Assembly (NCBI GenBank): GCA_902494345.1
Contig: CABUSV010000013.1
Span: forward strand, 1 to 64,000
From: an uncultured Collinsella sp.
Lineage (GTDB): Bacteria > Actinomycetota > Coriobacteriia > Coriobacteriales > Coriobacteriaceae
Reading direction: 5' to 3'
DNA length: 64,000 nucleotides
This document shows, in pieces, positions 1-8,757 of the stretch. Position 1 is the stretch's first letter. Each line of letters opens with the position of its first letter. The notes beneath the pieces were generated by a model. That model saw only the letters and a list, made by a program, of their open reading frames with translations, did no database searches and was not told where the DNA came from. The position numbers were made by a program, and so were the translations under genes.

Positions 1-50
1 AAAGCGGTCTTGCCCTGTAATATTGGAAGCGGTTTGATCTGTTTAGTCAT
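1..50 (-). CDS. N-terminal fragment of the next capsule-cluster protein (cut by window edge)
   Basis: An ATG at 50-48 overlaps the TGA of the upstream pyruvyl transferase gene (52-50) by one base, the same tight coupling as elsewhere in this operon. Sixteen full codons are visible and read MTKQIKPLPILQGKTA before the edge. This is too short to identify. Genes next to polysaccharide pyruvyl transferases are often ferredoxin-like or F420 hydrogenase beta-subunit-like proteins, or glycosyltransferases, but nothing here decides between them. Confidence 0.45.
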   Translation of the reverse strand, partial: MTKQIKPLPILQGKTA

Positions 51-1186
51 CACTCGGCAACGCCTCCGTTTGAGAGATATGATCTCAGGTAGTTGAGCGA
101 GCGTAGCGACTCAGAGCTTCGAATTTTGTCTGAAGATTCGAAATCTGGTTTGATTTCGAGAACCTTGCCCAATTTATCAATTGAGCTAAGTCGCCGATCA
201 GAAAGATTGAGTCCGTCCAGAAGCGACGTTAGTTTCTGGACATTGCCTCCTTGGCCGTTTCGGTCTCCACGGGGAATCGTCACAAAAGGCGTATGGGTAA
301 CGATAGAAAATATGCTTCCATGAAAGGTGTCGGTTAACACATAATCAGCTGCTCGAAAATATGGTAAAACCTGGTCAGGGCGGCATCGAATATGGCGATC
401 GCGTACGGGCTGGTCCTCACCTAATGCGATGAGTTCAAGCCCGTGGGAATGAGCAAATTCGAGAGCCTCTCTGCATTCATCCTCGGTAAATCGGAAGCTG
501 TAGCCGTAAAGAATCATGAATCCGCTCTCGTTGCAGGGAGACCAGTCTTCGTTCTCCACCCCACCGACGAGTACAGGATCAAGATGCATGATTGGGGTTT
601 TTCCCGTAAGCCTACTTACAGTGTCAACGGAATTCGTGTCACGAACTGAAACACCCTCGAAACAATTAAGGCAATCCCCTATTTCCCTAGCCACCCCATA
701 GTGGTCAAGTTTTTCATACGTCGTATTGCCGAACGAAGCGGCATAGCTTATCACTTTACCTGCATTGGCGCGCCTCCCAAACAATTCAAGGGAGTAGCCG
801 ATATTGGAACCAAGCTGGAGGCAATTAAACACTTCATCGCTGCCTATGACTAGGGCGTCGCATTTCGTGTTGTAGTGTCGTCTATCTGTGATTCCAAGCA
901 TATCATCGCAACTAAACATTACGGAACGCGATGAGACGGTATCCCCCTTGAGAGCCTTTTTTATTGAATGACCCAATGATGAGGATTTAAACCACTGTCC
1001 AACTTGCCTCATCTCGCAGCGGAAGATTTCCTTTGTGTCCCCTTTATGCAAGATATCGGGCTCAATGTGATAGTCGACAAAAACCACCTGATGACCCAAG
1101 GATTCAATCATTCTTTTAAGTGAATAGGCTTGCAAGAAAGACCCGTAATTGGGAACTCGGTGCATTGTCATAATTCCAACGAGCAT
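50..1186 (-). CDS. Polysaccharide pyruvyl transferase family protein
   Basis: Predicted 378-residue member of the polysaccharide pyruvyl transferase family (CsaB/WcaK-like), whose members move pyruvate from phosphoenolpyruvate onto a sugar of a surface glycan, giving a negatively charged ketal. The N-terminus has the family pattern HRVPNYGSFLQAYSL, the middle has LVIGSDEVFN, and the C-terminal half has TDTFHGSIFS. I chose ATG 1186: it follows the polymerase stop codon by one base and has GGAG in the preceding TACGGAGAAATAAT. Upstream codons in this frame lie inside the polymerase gene. It is the eleventh complete gene of the capsule operon. The acceptor sugar cannot be predicted. Confidence 0.8.
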   Translation of the reverse strand: MLVGIMTMHRVPNYGSFLQAYSLKRMIESLGHQVVFVDYHIEPDILHKGDTKEIFRCEMRQVGQWFKSSSLGHSIKKALKGDTVSSRSVMFSCDDMLGITDRRHYNTKCDALVIGSDEVFNCLQLGSNIGYSLELFGRRANAGKVISYAASFGNTTYEKLDHYGVAREIGDCLNCFEGVSVRDTNSVDTVSRLTGKTPIMHLDPVLVGGVENEDWSPCNESGFMILYGYSFRFTEDECREALEFAHSHGLELIALGEDQPVRDRHIRCRPDQVLPYFRAADYVLTDTFHGSIFSIVTHTPFVTIPRGDRNGQGGNVQKLTSLLDGLNLSDRRLSSIDKLGKVLEIKPDFESSDKIRSSESLRSLNYLRSYLSNGGVAE

Positions 1187-1187
1187 A

Positions 1188-2351
1188 TTATTTCTCCGTA
1201 GCATCAAAACCGTGCAAAGCTCCACAAACCAGGGCAATGCCAAAAGCGAATTGGAAGGAAAGGTTAATCTCCACAGATGAACCGAGAACCATGCAAAGCA
1301 AAAAGGCGTAAATGCCGAAAAGGCTTTTGTTCTGAACCGGTTTTCCGAGAAGAGATGTAAACAAACCTGCGAAATAGACCGTAGTGCCCAAGATTCCACA
1401 CTGGGTTATAAGGTGAAACAATCCGTTTTGCGCGTTACCGTAGCCAAAAGTGATTCGGTAAATATCGGTAAGGTATCCCCACCCGAAAATAGGTTTCATT
1501 GCAACCAGATCAAAAGTGACGGCGTATAGCTGCTCACGTCCAGTCATATTTGGATTCTTATGCAAAACATGGACTACAAAATTTTGAAACTCAGGCATTT
1601 GGAATAGATTTGCTTGTCCCCAAATGAGAATATTCAAAACAGCAACAGAGGCTGCAAGAAACAAAGGGTTCGCGATAACGAATCGAGTTTTAGCGGGAAC
1701 AAACGTCAAAGCAAGCATAGCGACCATCATCATGGCACCTGTGCTAGAGCCAGAAAAATACGACATAAAAGCGCCTATGATCACGATAATGCGATTTAAA
1801 ATAATCTTATCTCTGTAGCAAACGAGCATAAGACCAGAAAGCAGACAATGCGCGTAGGATACTATGAACTTATTTCCGATTAGATACACCGTACTGGAAT
1901 CAGAGCGATTGTAGGGCAAAACAACCATCATTAAATCGTTGAGCAAGATCGCAACGATAAATATGACGAGCACGCGTTTCAGAACAATCTCGGTGGAAAG
2001 GCGACAGCACGCATCAACATAGACAAGAATGACGGCAACGATTCCCATTCCAAACATGAATCCGGAAAAGGACCAAGTCGGACTATGGGTATTAATCCAG
2101 GTCGAGTACGCCATAAGCGCAGAGAATGCGCTAAGAAGCATCATTGCAATTGGAATGCTCTTACAGCAAAGAATGTTCTTTAAGACAAGATACGCAATTA
2201 AGCCATAGCGAACCAACGAGTACGCTCCGCCGCCGCTGCCATCCGTCGGAGCGAAAAAGAGTAAGGTCGCTAACACGATGTCAATGTCCTTGATGGTGAC
2301 ATCAGCAAGAGTATTTCGCTTAATGGAAACGGTTGCAGCATCATTATACAT
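1188..2351 (-). CDS. O-antigen/capsule polymerase-like membrane protein (Wzy type)
   Basis: A 387-residue protein made almost entirely of hydrophobic segments with short polar loops, such as LIAYLVLKNILCC, GIVAVILVYVDACC and MMMVAMLALTFVPA. A longer outside loop near residues 240-290 is followed by the GWGYLTDIYR stretch typical of O-antigen ligase/polymerase proteins. Such proteins join lipid-linked repeat units on the outer face of the membrane. Sequence conservation is low in this group, so the call rests on topology, length and position among glycosyltransferases. The start overlaps the end of the preceding GT2 gene by 8 bases. No Wzx flippase is visible in the window; it may lie beyond base 1. 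Confidence 0.7.
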   Translation of the reverse strand: MYNDAATVSIKRNTLADVTIKDIDIVLATLLFFAPTDGSGGGAYSLVRYGLIAYLVLKNILCCKSIPIAMMLLSAFSALMAYSTWINTHSPTWSFSGFMFGMGIVAVILVYVDACCRLSTEIVLKRVLVIFIVAILLNDLMMVVLPYNRSDSSTVYLIGNKFIVSYAHCLLSGLMLVCYRDKIILNRIIVIIGAFMSYFSGSSTGAMMMVAMLALTFVPAKTRFVIANPLFLAASVAVLNILIWGQANLFQMPEFQNFVVHVLHKNPNMTGREQLYAVTFDLVAMKPIFGWGYLTDIYRITFGYGNAQNGLFHLITQCGILGTTVYFAGLFTSLLGKPVQNKSLFGIYAFLLCMVLGSSVEINLSFQFAFGIALVCGALHGFDATEK

Positions 2352-3345
2352 AGCGCTTAACCCCGTTTCTAACCTGACGGGCTAGCCAGAATAGGCGGTA
2401 AAGATGCATACGCGTGGCAAAGACGCGCGCAATTTCAACTTTTTTGTGTCCACCAAGCGTAACGTAGCTTCGGAAACAATGACGGAATAAGCCCCAATAG
2501 GCGCTGTAATCCTCGCTCCATTCTTTTCTCGCTCCCGGGGAGCAAATCATGCACTCAATCATTCCTGCCATTTGCGTGCAGCAATACGAGTTGATGTCCA
2601 AAGAAAAATCGGGCTTGTTTTTCTCTACCCAAGCCGTCATCTCCCGACAGTTATGCATAACGTCAAATTTTTTATGGCTGTAGGTTGACTTACTGATACT
2701 TCCGGTACGAAAAACGTAGTGGTACAGACACTTCCCCACATGAACGACATCGCTACAGCGATCGAGCAGTTGCAAAATAATGGCTGCGTCCTCGCTTATG
2801 CGTCCATAGGGATAGCGGATTTCGTCAAACAGCTCACGACGATAAAGTTTATCCCACGCAGATACATCAATAATGTTACCGAGTAAAGTCTCCTTCATAG
2901 CGTCTGCGGAATTAAACCTCATCACTTTGGGTGTTGAGTATTCATTTTTAACAGTGTCTCCCATATGCACATATCTACCACATGTGACCATAGACACTTC
3001 ATCATCGACCATTCCGGCCAAAAGTGTTTCGTACATATCGGGCTCGATATAATCGTCGCTATCAACAAAACCAAGGTATTTGCCCTCGGCAACATCGATA
3101 CCGGCATTTCTGGCAGAGGACAATCCGCCGTTCTGCTTATGTATAACGCAGATGCGGGAATCACGGTCTGCCCAAGCGTCGCAAAGCTCACCACTCGAGT
3201 CAGTCGATCCATCATCAACAAGAATAACTTGTAGATCACTGATCGTTTGACCCACAAGGCTCTCAACGCATCTATTTAATTCCTCCTCGACGTTATAGAC
3301 GGGAACAACAATTGTTACAACGGGTCTATTATTGTTCATATGCAT
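2344..3345 (-). CDS. GT2 family glycosyltransferase
   Basis: A 333-residue GT-A fold glycosyltransferase of family 2. Visible family marks: VVPVYNVEEELNRCVESL near residue 12, VDDGSTDSSGELCD near 43, LSSARNAG near 75, and the metal-binding FVDSDD near 92, with the catalytic-region acid in RISEDAAIILQLL near residue 180. It probably adds one sugar from a nucleotide donor to the undecaprenyl-linked capsule repeat unit at the inner membrane face. The second start candidate (ATG, Met3) is also possible. Two bases separate it from the acyltransferase stop. Donor and linkage cannot be told from sequence. Confidence 0.85.
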   Translation of the reverse strand: MHMNNNRPVVTIVVPVYNVEEELNRCVESLVGQTISDLQVILVDDGSTDSSGELCDAWADRDSRICVIHKQNGGLSSARNAGIDVAEGKYLGFVDSDDYIEPDMYETLLAGMVDDEVSMVTCGRYVHMGDTVKNEYSTPKVMRFNSADAMKETLLGNIIDVSAWDKLYRRELFDEIRYPYGRISEDAAIILQLLDRCSDVVHVGKCLYHYVFRTGSISKSTYSHKKFDVMHNCREMTAWVEKNKPDFSLDINSYCCTQMAGMIECMICSPGARKEWSEDYSAYWGLFRHCFRSYVTLGGHKKVEIARVFATRMHLYRLFWLARQVRNGVKRYV

Positions 3346-3347
3346 GG

Positions 3348-4064
3348 TTACTCTACTTCGGCATTGTCGCAGCAGGCAAGAAACTGCTCAAAGCTATTAA
3401 ATTGTCTCGGTGTTGCTAAAATCGCTTCGCTTTTGTCGTAAGTTCCCATGAGACTCATTTGAAAAACATAGCTGTCGTTAAGTCGATCAGGGGTGGCCCA
3501 CAAAAAGAAATATTCCCTCATTTCCTCTGCACGAGGATCGCGCCTGAAACGACGACGGAAACGGGCTACGTAGTCTTTCGCCTCGTCCAGTTGGGCTGAC
3601 GCACGCTTCTCACGGTAGCGCTCTAATGAGCAAACCTTCTTTGCGGGAATGCCTGCATAAACAGAGTCGTGCTCTAGCCTCCCGCTGACGACGGAGTGCG
3701 CTCCGACGATCACGTTGTCCTCGATGGTCGTGCCGCACAAGATTGTGGCACCCCATCCAATGAATACATTGTTCCCAATGGTCACATGTTTTTGGTTTCC
3801 GAAAACCTCCCCCGTTTTTCCCTTAATTACCCCCCAAGAATAATCATGCGTCAGGATTGTAGATGGACCCGTAATCTTCACATGGTCACCGATGGTGATT
3901 AGATGTGGATTTTGAATATCGACCGTCATTTCTTTGGGGCAGTAAAAAGTCACATCGTCCCCAATGGCAACGCGTAGTTTTCTCAAACGGCTAATCAGTA
4001 AATCGTTATTGAGAAAAATAGAATTATATAAATACTTTAGTCCATCAATTAAAGCCATGTTCAA
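3348..4064 (-). CDS. Hexapeptide-repeat acyltransferase (WcaF/maltose acetyltransferase-like)
   Basis: A 238-residue protein with a left-handed beta-helix of hexapeptide repeats between about residues 35 and 145 (ITIGDHVKI, VTIGNNVFIGWGATIL, IEDNVIVGAHSVV, YAGIPAKKV). The ILTHDYSW stretch holds the catalytic-type histidine seen in sugar O-acetyltransferases. A charged tail of about 90 residues follows that I do not recognise. It likely O-acetylates a sugar of the surface polysaccharide using acetyl-CoA. It sits between two GT2 genes in the same operon, with a 2-base gap to the next one. Confidence 0.75.
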   Translation of the reverse strand: MNMALIDGLKYLYNSIFLNNDLLISRLRKLRVAIGDDVTFYCPKEMTVDIQNPHLITIGDHVKITGPSTILTHDYSWGVIKGKTGEVFGNQKHVTIGNNVFIGWGATILCGTTIEDNVIVGAHSVVSGRLEHDSVYAGIPAKKVCSLERYREKRASAQLDEAKDYVARFRRRFRRDPRAEEMREYFFLWATPDRLNDSYVFQMSLMGTYDKSEAILATPRQFNSFEQFLACCDNAEVE

Positions 4065-4073
4065 GCCTCCAAT

Positions 4074-5111
4074 CTAGAAAACCCCAGATGAAGCGGCCAT
4101 ATAGAGAATACTCGCGGCACGCCGCCTCAGCAGTTCCACAAAGACTCTCTGTGTAAAGCCGAGTCTCTCGCATGGATAGTCGCTTATCACCTTTGACAGG
4201 CGATCATCACTCGCCATTCTTCGTATAGCATCGCAGGCATCGCGTCGGCTCTTACCACTAACGCGAGTCATTTCCTGCGAGATGCACATCTTCATATTGA
4301 TAAACAGGGTCTTTTTTAACCTCAAAACGCATTCCGCTTCCGAAGGCGAGTCCGCCACGAGTCGAAGGGCGTAGTCGTAGAAGAACAGACTGGCGTCGAA
4401 GCGATCTGGCCTATAAGAAGTACTGAGTGACGAGAGGTTCGTGCGGTACGAATACCCCACGCAACTCGTCGTTACCACCCTGTTGCTAGTTCGGAGGTAC
4501 TTGTATTTAAAGACGAAATCCTCGCTGATCACCTCGCGCTCCGAGGGAAAGCGCAGGGCATGTTCGTCTATGTTCGTCTTTGCGAATATAGACGAACATG
4601 CCGACATTGGAATCGAGTCGGACACCTCGGGCGCGCTGCCGCACACGCGGGGGACGAGCCTCTTTGCTAGCTCGTCGCCCTCCCACACGGCGTCCTCGAG
4701 CTTGAATTCAAACTGGGGACTTCCTTTATCATCTCGCTTGGTGAAACCGCCCAGAACACAATCAGCCCCGGTGTCCTCTATGGCTCGGGCGAACGTCTCA
4801 ACCATGTCGGATTCGAGCCAGTCATCCGAGTCAACGAACATTACATGCGTTGACTCAGGATGCAGGTTGTCAAGCCCCGTGTTACGCGCGAAACCCAGCC
4901 CCGCGTTCTCCTTATGCACTGTCCGCACGCGATCGTTCTCAGAGGAGAGTCGATCACACAGCTCACTCGACCCGTCGGTCGAGCCGTCGTCGACGAGCAG
5001 CACCTCAAAAACCGAATACGACTGTTCCAGAATTGAGCGGACGCACTGCTCGAGGTAACGCCCAACGTTGTACACGGGCACGATAAGGGTTATGTTCAGC
5101 TTTTGATTCAC
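4074..5111 (-). CDS. GT2 family glycosyltransferase
   Basis: A 345-residue family 2 glycosyltransferase with LIVPVYNVGRYLEQCVRSIL near residue 9, VDDGSTDGSSELCD near 40, LGFARNTG near 73 and the metal-binding FVDSDDWLESDM near 92, followed by a REVISEDFVFKYKYL stretch. It resembles the other GT2 of the cluster but is not a near copy. It should transfer one sugar in capsule repeat-unit assembly. The ATG at 5111 lies 15 bases after the stop of the upstream acyltransferase. Confidence 0.85.
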   Translation of the reverse strand: MNQKLNITLIVPVYNVGRYLEQCVRSILEQSYSVFEVLLVDDGSTDGSSELCDRLSSENDRVRTVHKENAGLGFARNTGLDNLHPESTHVMFVDSDDWLESDMVETFARAIEDTGADCVLGGFTKRDDKGSPQFEFKLEDAVWEGDELAKRLVPRVCGSAPEVSDSIPMSACSSIFAKTNIDEHALRFPSEREVISEDFVFKYKYLRTSNRVVTTSCVGYSYRTNLSSLSTSYRPDRFDASLFFYDYALRLVADSPSEAECVLRLKKTLFINMKMCISQEMTRVSGKSRRDACDAIRRMASDDRLSKVISDYPCERLGFTQRVFVELLRRRAASILYMAASSGVF

Positions 5112-5126
5112 TTTTAAGAAGGCTTC

Positions 5127-5681
5127 CTAGTCGTATCTCTTTATCAATCGAGCGGGCGCACCAGCATACAGCGCACCTGACTCGTTAAGGTCGCACGTGA
5201 CAACAGAGTTCGCCGAGACGAGAGAGCGGCACGCAATCGAGCAACCGCGCGTAACGACCGCATTAGCGCAAAGCCAACAATGCCGACCAATCGAAACCGG
5301 CGCGTGGATTAACTTTGAGCTAACCCCCCTACTGTCGAATTCGTGGTCGTGGTCGTAAATCTGAACATTGGGACCGAAGAGCGTGTCTGCACCGATGTGG
5401 GCGGATTCGACTACCGTCACTCGGCAGCCCTCGTTCATGTAGACGCCGTCTTCCAGCACTAAAGTTGCGCCTTTATTAACCTGTACGAAGCACTCGGGGC
5501 TCAAATAAACGCCCGCACCGATGCTGAGGGAAGCGCCCGCGCCCAAAATCACTCGTGCGCCCTTGCCCAGGTACAATGGTTTGCCTGAGGCGATCTTGAG
5601 CCGATTTCCGGTCACAATGCGCACTCTGGCAACCCGTAGGGCGGAAGCACCCCATTTAAGCGCCTTAGCAATTTTGTTCAT
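5127..5681 (-). CDS. Hexapeptide-repeat acyltransferase
   Basis: A 184-residue left-handed beta-helix protein with repeats VILGAGASLSIGAGVYLS, LVLEDGVYMNEGCRVTV, HIGADTLFGPNVQIYDHDHEF and a C-terminal SGALYAGAPARLIKRY, the standard ending of WbbJ/WcaF-like O-acetyltransferases. The DHDHEF motif supplies the histidine used for catalysis in this family. I chose ATG 5681 because GGAAG lies 5 bases before it; an in-frame start 42 bases upstream lies deeper in the licD gene. It overlaps licD by 17 bases, which suggests translational coupling. Confidence 0.78.
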   Translation of the reverse strand: MNKIAKALKWGASALRVARVRIVTGNRLKIASGKPLYLGKGARVILGAGASLSIGAGVYLSPECFVQVNKGATLVLEDGVYMNEGCRVTVVESAHIGADTLFGPNVQIYDHDHEFDSRGVSSKLIHAPVSIGRHCWLCANAVVTRGCSIACRSLVSANSVVTCDLNESGALYAGAPARLIKRYD

Positions 5682-6540
5682 CAGTGCTTCCGCTTCTCGT
5701 AGGGTCGAAGTTGTTGGAAGCACTGACGCGCCAGGCCTTCAACTCATGCGCAATACGTTTGTCGGCAGGCGGGAGTGACATATAGTCCCCATACATTATC
5801 GAGAGATAGCGGTCCGCATCCTCAAAGCCAAAGAACCGTTCGTTTTCGAATTCGTATTCAACCAAGTTGCTAAACAGGCTTGCGGGGAAAACTTCCAGCG
5901 ACTGGCTGACCGCCCAAGCCAGATTGGCAGCAGTGCCGATAGTCGAAAAGGAACCGTTATCCGTCATCGTTCTTAGCTTGCCGAGAGCCCACTGTTGCAG
6001 AGGGGTGTGCCTGGCAATCGTGCCGAAGACGGTTTTGAAGCAGCCAGCAACTCCTGGCTGTCCCGAGCTCCATCTTGATGCTTGGAACAGGTGCTTATAT
6101 CGAACTGCTGCGTCCCAGGCTTTGTTGGCTTCGGCCTCGCTTTCGAAAGAGACGATCGGGAAGATATCGATCCACACATATTCGCGGATGCCCTCTGCAA
6201 TGAATGCAGACTTTACCTCAATGCTGGTATCCACCAGTTTTTCAAAAGGAATCGCAGCAGAAACTTTAGAGTTCAGCTGGCTGGCAAGCTTGACATGAGA
6301 TAACTCTGCTCCAGCACGTGAACCGAAACTATTTTGAAATTTCCTATAATCCTCAACAGGCATAACGACATCGATATCGTCATCCCAGGGAATGAACCCC
6401 TTGTGCCTAACCGCACCGAGCAGAGTTCCGGAGCCCATTGAGTATCGCAGATTGTTCTCTCGGCAGTAGGAGTCGAAAATGCGAAGGAGACGTAGTTCGG
6501 CATCTTTCACCTCTTGCATGGATAAATATTCAGTCGGCAT
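5665..6540 (-). CDS. LicD family phosphotransferase
   Basis: A 291-residue LicD-type protein. The diagnostic nucleotidyltransferase-like core is near residues 36-62: GSGTLLGAVRHKGFIPWDDD, followed by IDVVM. LicD enzymes attach phosphocholine or other phospho-substituents (from a CDP donor) to teichoic acids or capsule sugars. No licA/licC choline uptake and activation genes are visible in the window, so the substituent is unknown. It starts one base after the stop of the GT4 gene and is followed by an overlapping acyltransferase, a set consistent with decorating a surface glycan. Confidence 0.85.
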   Translation of the reverse strand: MPTEYLSMQEVKDAELRLLRIFDSYCRENNLRYSMGSGTLLGAVRHKGFIPWDDDIDVVMPVEDYRKFQNSFGSRAGAELSHVKLASQLNSKVSAAIPFEKLVDTSIEVKSAFIAEGIREYVWIDIFPIVSFESEAEANKAWDAAVRYKHLFQASRWSSGQPGVAGCFKTVFGTIARHTPLQQWALGKLRTMTDNGSFSTIGTAANLAWAVSQSLEVFPASLFSNLVEYEFENERFFGFEDADRYLSIMYGDYMSLPPADKRIAHELKAWRVSASNNFDPTRSGSTDEQNC

Positions 6541-6541
6541 A

Positions 6542-7651
6542 TTACGCCCCTTTAGTCATATTTCTATAGCGATCAGAGAGCTGCTTGTAGAGCGACCGCG
6601 TGGTGTAACCCGCTTTATCAAGAAACGGAACGTAGTCGACCTTGGCTGTAATTTCCCTTTTTCCGGCGCAGGCTTCCAGCAGATCGGCCCACTCCTTGTC
6701 GGAAAGCGAAAGCCCTGCTCGCTGGAGAAGGCCCGTCAGATCGGCCTCCTGGGTAACCGCGTCAGAGCTGAGGATGGGCAAGCCGTTAGCCTGTGCTTCT
6801 ATGAAGGCTATCGGGAGCCCCTCGTGGAAAGAAGGTGCGAGCAGCGCGTCCATGGCACTGTAGTACCTCCAGATATCGTCAACGGTACCGATGAAAACCG
6901 CCGATTCGCCCAGCCCCAATTTAGCTGCCTTCTCCTTCGCCAGGGGAAGTTCCTCAGCTTGGCCGAAGAGCAGAAGGCGGTCATCGGCATCCCTGGACCG
7001 CAGCTGATTGAAAATATCGAGGGCTCGCAGGGTATTTTTTGCAGGAATGCCTGCCCCCACAAAACCAATGACGGCAGCATCGCCCGGGATCCCAAGCCGA
7101 TGCCTAACGGCGGCCCGGTCAGAGGACGAGAATCGGAATTTTTCAGTATCGACCCCGTTGTGTACCAAGGCATAGTCAGCGCCCTGAAAAAGATATCCAC
7201 CTGCGACCTCGCTGCATGCCCAGCGCTCACTCGCCGCCGGTAGAAACCTATCTATCATGGCCACGTTGACCATATTCTTCAAACGCGAAGCGCTGCCAAG
7301 CGCGCTGTTATGGCAGTGCACGATGCGCGCTGGAACTCCTGCCTTTTTGGCTTCTGAGGCGAAGACGAAGCCGAGCGCATTGTTCGTGTGAATCTGAACG
7401 ATATCGAAACGGTGCTTCGATAGAAAAGCGTCAAGGCGCTTCGCCCCCAGAGTGCCAACCAGTAGCGGGCTGTAGCTATCGATTAAAGGACCGAAGAATC
7501 GCTCTCCGAACCTATCCCCTTCGACTCTTCCCACCGACAGCACGCTCTGCTCGATATCGGGAGCCGGGCAATCGAGCATCGTGGAGACGAAAGTCCTCAC
7601 CCCGCCCCTTCCGGGCCCTAGCTGTTGAATGATGTGCAGGACCCGAATCAT
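6542..7651 (-). CDS. GT4 family glycosyltransferase
   Basis: A 369-residue GT-B fold transferase of family 4. The N-terminal domain begins VLHIIQQLGPGRGGVRTFVS, with the acceptor-side glycine loop. The C-terminal domain carries the donor-binding E-x7-E motif in SFHEGLPIAFIEAQANGLP near residues 280-298 and VHNGVDTEKF near 185. It is a retaining enzyme that adds a sugar from a nucleotide donor to the lipid-linked intermediate. It overlaps wecB by 4 bases (ATGA). Confidence 0.85.
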   Translation of the reverse strand: MIRVLHIIQQLGPGRGGVRTFVSTMLDCPAPDIEQSVLSVGRVEGDRFGERFFGPLIDSYSPLLVGTLGAKRLDAFLSKHRFDIVQIHTNNALGFVFASEAKKAGVPARIVHCHNSALGSASRLKNMVNVAMIDRFLPAASERWACSEVAGGYLFQGADYALVHNGVDTEKFRFSSSDRAAVRHRLGIPGDAAVIGFVGAGIPAKNTLRALDIFNQLRSRDADDRLLLFGQAEELPLAKEKAAKLGLGESAVFIGTVDDIWRYYSAMDALLAPSFHEGLPIAFIEAQANGLPILSSDAVTQEADLTGLLQRAGLSLSDKEWADLLEACAGKREITAKVDYVPFLDKAGYTTRSLYKQLSDRYRNMTKGA

Positions 7652-8757
7652 CGCGACCGGCCAGCCAGCACGTCCGCAATCCGCTCGCTCGCATGCCCGT
7701 CTCCGTAGGGGTTGGAGGCGTGGCTCATGGCTTCGTACTCAGACTCGTCAGAGAGCAGGCGGCTGAACTCACGATAGATGACGTCCTCCTCGGTGCCCAC
7801 GAGTTTCAGCGTGCCGGCCGCCACACCCTCGGGACGTTCGGTGGTGTCGCGCATCACGAGCACAGGCTTGCCTAGGCTAGGCGCCTCCTCCTGGATTCCG
7901 CCCGAGTCGGTCAGGATGAGGTGGCTCGCGGCCATGAAGTTGTGGAAGTCGAGAACCTCGAGCGGGTCGATGATGTGAAGTCGGTCGAAGCCGTCCAACT
8001 CCTCGTGCGCTGCCTTGCGGACGAGCGGGTTCATGTGGATGGGGTAGATCGCCTTGGTGTCGGGATGCTCCTCCATCACGCGGCGGATGGCGCGGAACAT
8101 GCGGTGCATGGGCTCTCCCAGGTTCTCGCGGCGGTGCGCCGTGATGAGGATGAGACGCGAGCCCTCCGCCCACTCGAGCTCGGGGTGGGTATAGCCATCG
8201 CGAACGGTGGTGCGCAGGGCGTCGATGCCGGTGTTTCCGGTGACCCAGATCTTGGACTCGGGCTTGCCCTCGTCGAGCAGATTCTGCTTGCTTGCCTCCG
8301 TGGGGGCGAAGTAGTACTCGCTCACGATATCGACCGCCTGACGGTTGAACTCCTCCGGCCAGGGACTGTAGATGTCGTGCGTGCGCAGGCCGGCCTCCAC
8401 GTGGCCCACGGGGATCTGCAGGTAGAAGCACGCGAGCGCAGCGGCGAAGCTGGTCGTGGTGTCGCCGTGGGCCAGGACCACGGCGGGCCTCTCGTTCTCG
8501 AGGACGGCCTTGAGCTTGAGCAGTACGTCGCACGTTACGTCGAACAGCGTCTGGCCCGGCTTCATGATTGCCAGGTCGTGGTCGGGCGTTACGTCGAAGA
8601 CGCGCAGCACCTGGTCGAGCATCTCGCGATGCTGGCCGGTCACGGTCACGACGGTCTCGAACTCATCAGCGCGCGCCTTCAGCTCGTTGACGAGCGGGCA
8701 CATCTTGATCGCCTCCGGGCGGGTTCCGAAGACCAGCATTACTTTCTTCTTAGACAT
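7648..8757 (-). CDS. wecB: UDP-N-acetylglucosamine 2-epimerase (non-hydrolysing)
   Basis: A 369-residue enzyme that interconverts UDP-GlcNAc and UDP-ManNAc in the cytoplasm. Family marks are MLVFGTRPEAIKMCPLV at the N-terminus, VTGQHREMLDQVL near 40, HVEAGLRT near 118, ITAHRRENLGEP near 205 and LTDSGGIQEEAPSLGKPVLV near 280. Length matches the family. It lies directly downstream of the TagA/WecG gene, which uses ManNAc-type donors, so the pair probably makes and uses UDP-ManNAc. Also called mnaA. It overlaps the TagA gene by 8 bases. Confidence 0.93.
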   Translation of the reverse strand: MSKKKVMLVFGTRPEAIKMCPLVNELKARADEFETVVTVTGQHREMLDQVLRVFDVTPDHDLAIMKPGQTLFDVTCDVLLKLKAVLENERPAVVLAHGDTTTSFAAALACFYLQIPVGHVEAGLRTHDIYSPWPEEFNRQAVDIVSEYYFAPTEASKQNLLDEGKPESKIWVTGNTGIDALRTTVRDGYTHPELEWAEGSRLILITAHRRENLGEPMHRMFRAIRRVMEEHPDTKAIYPIHMNPLVRKAAHEELDGFDRLHIIDPLEVLDFHNFMAASHLILTDSGGIQEEAPSLGKPVLVMRDTTERPEGVAAGTLKLVGTEEDVIYREFSRLLSDESEYEAMSHASNPYGDGHASERIADVLAGRSR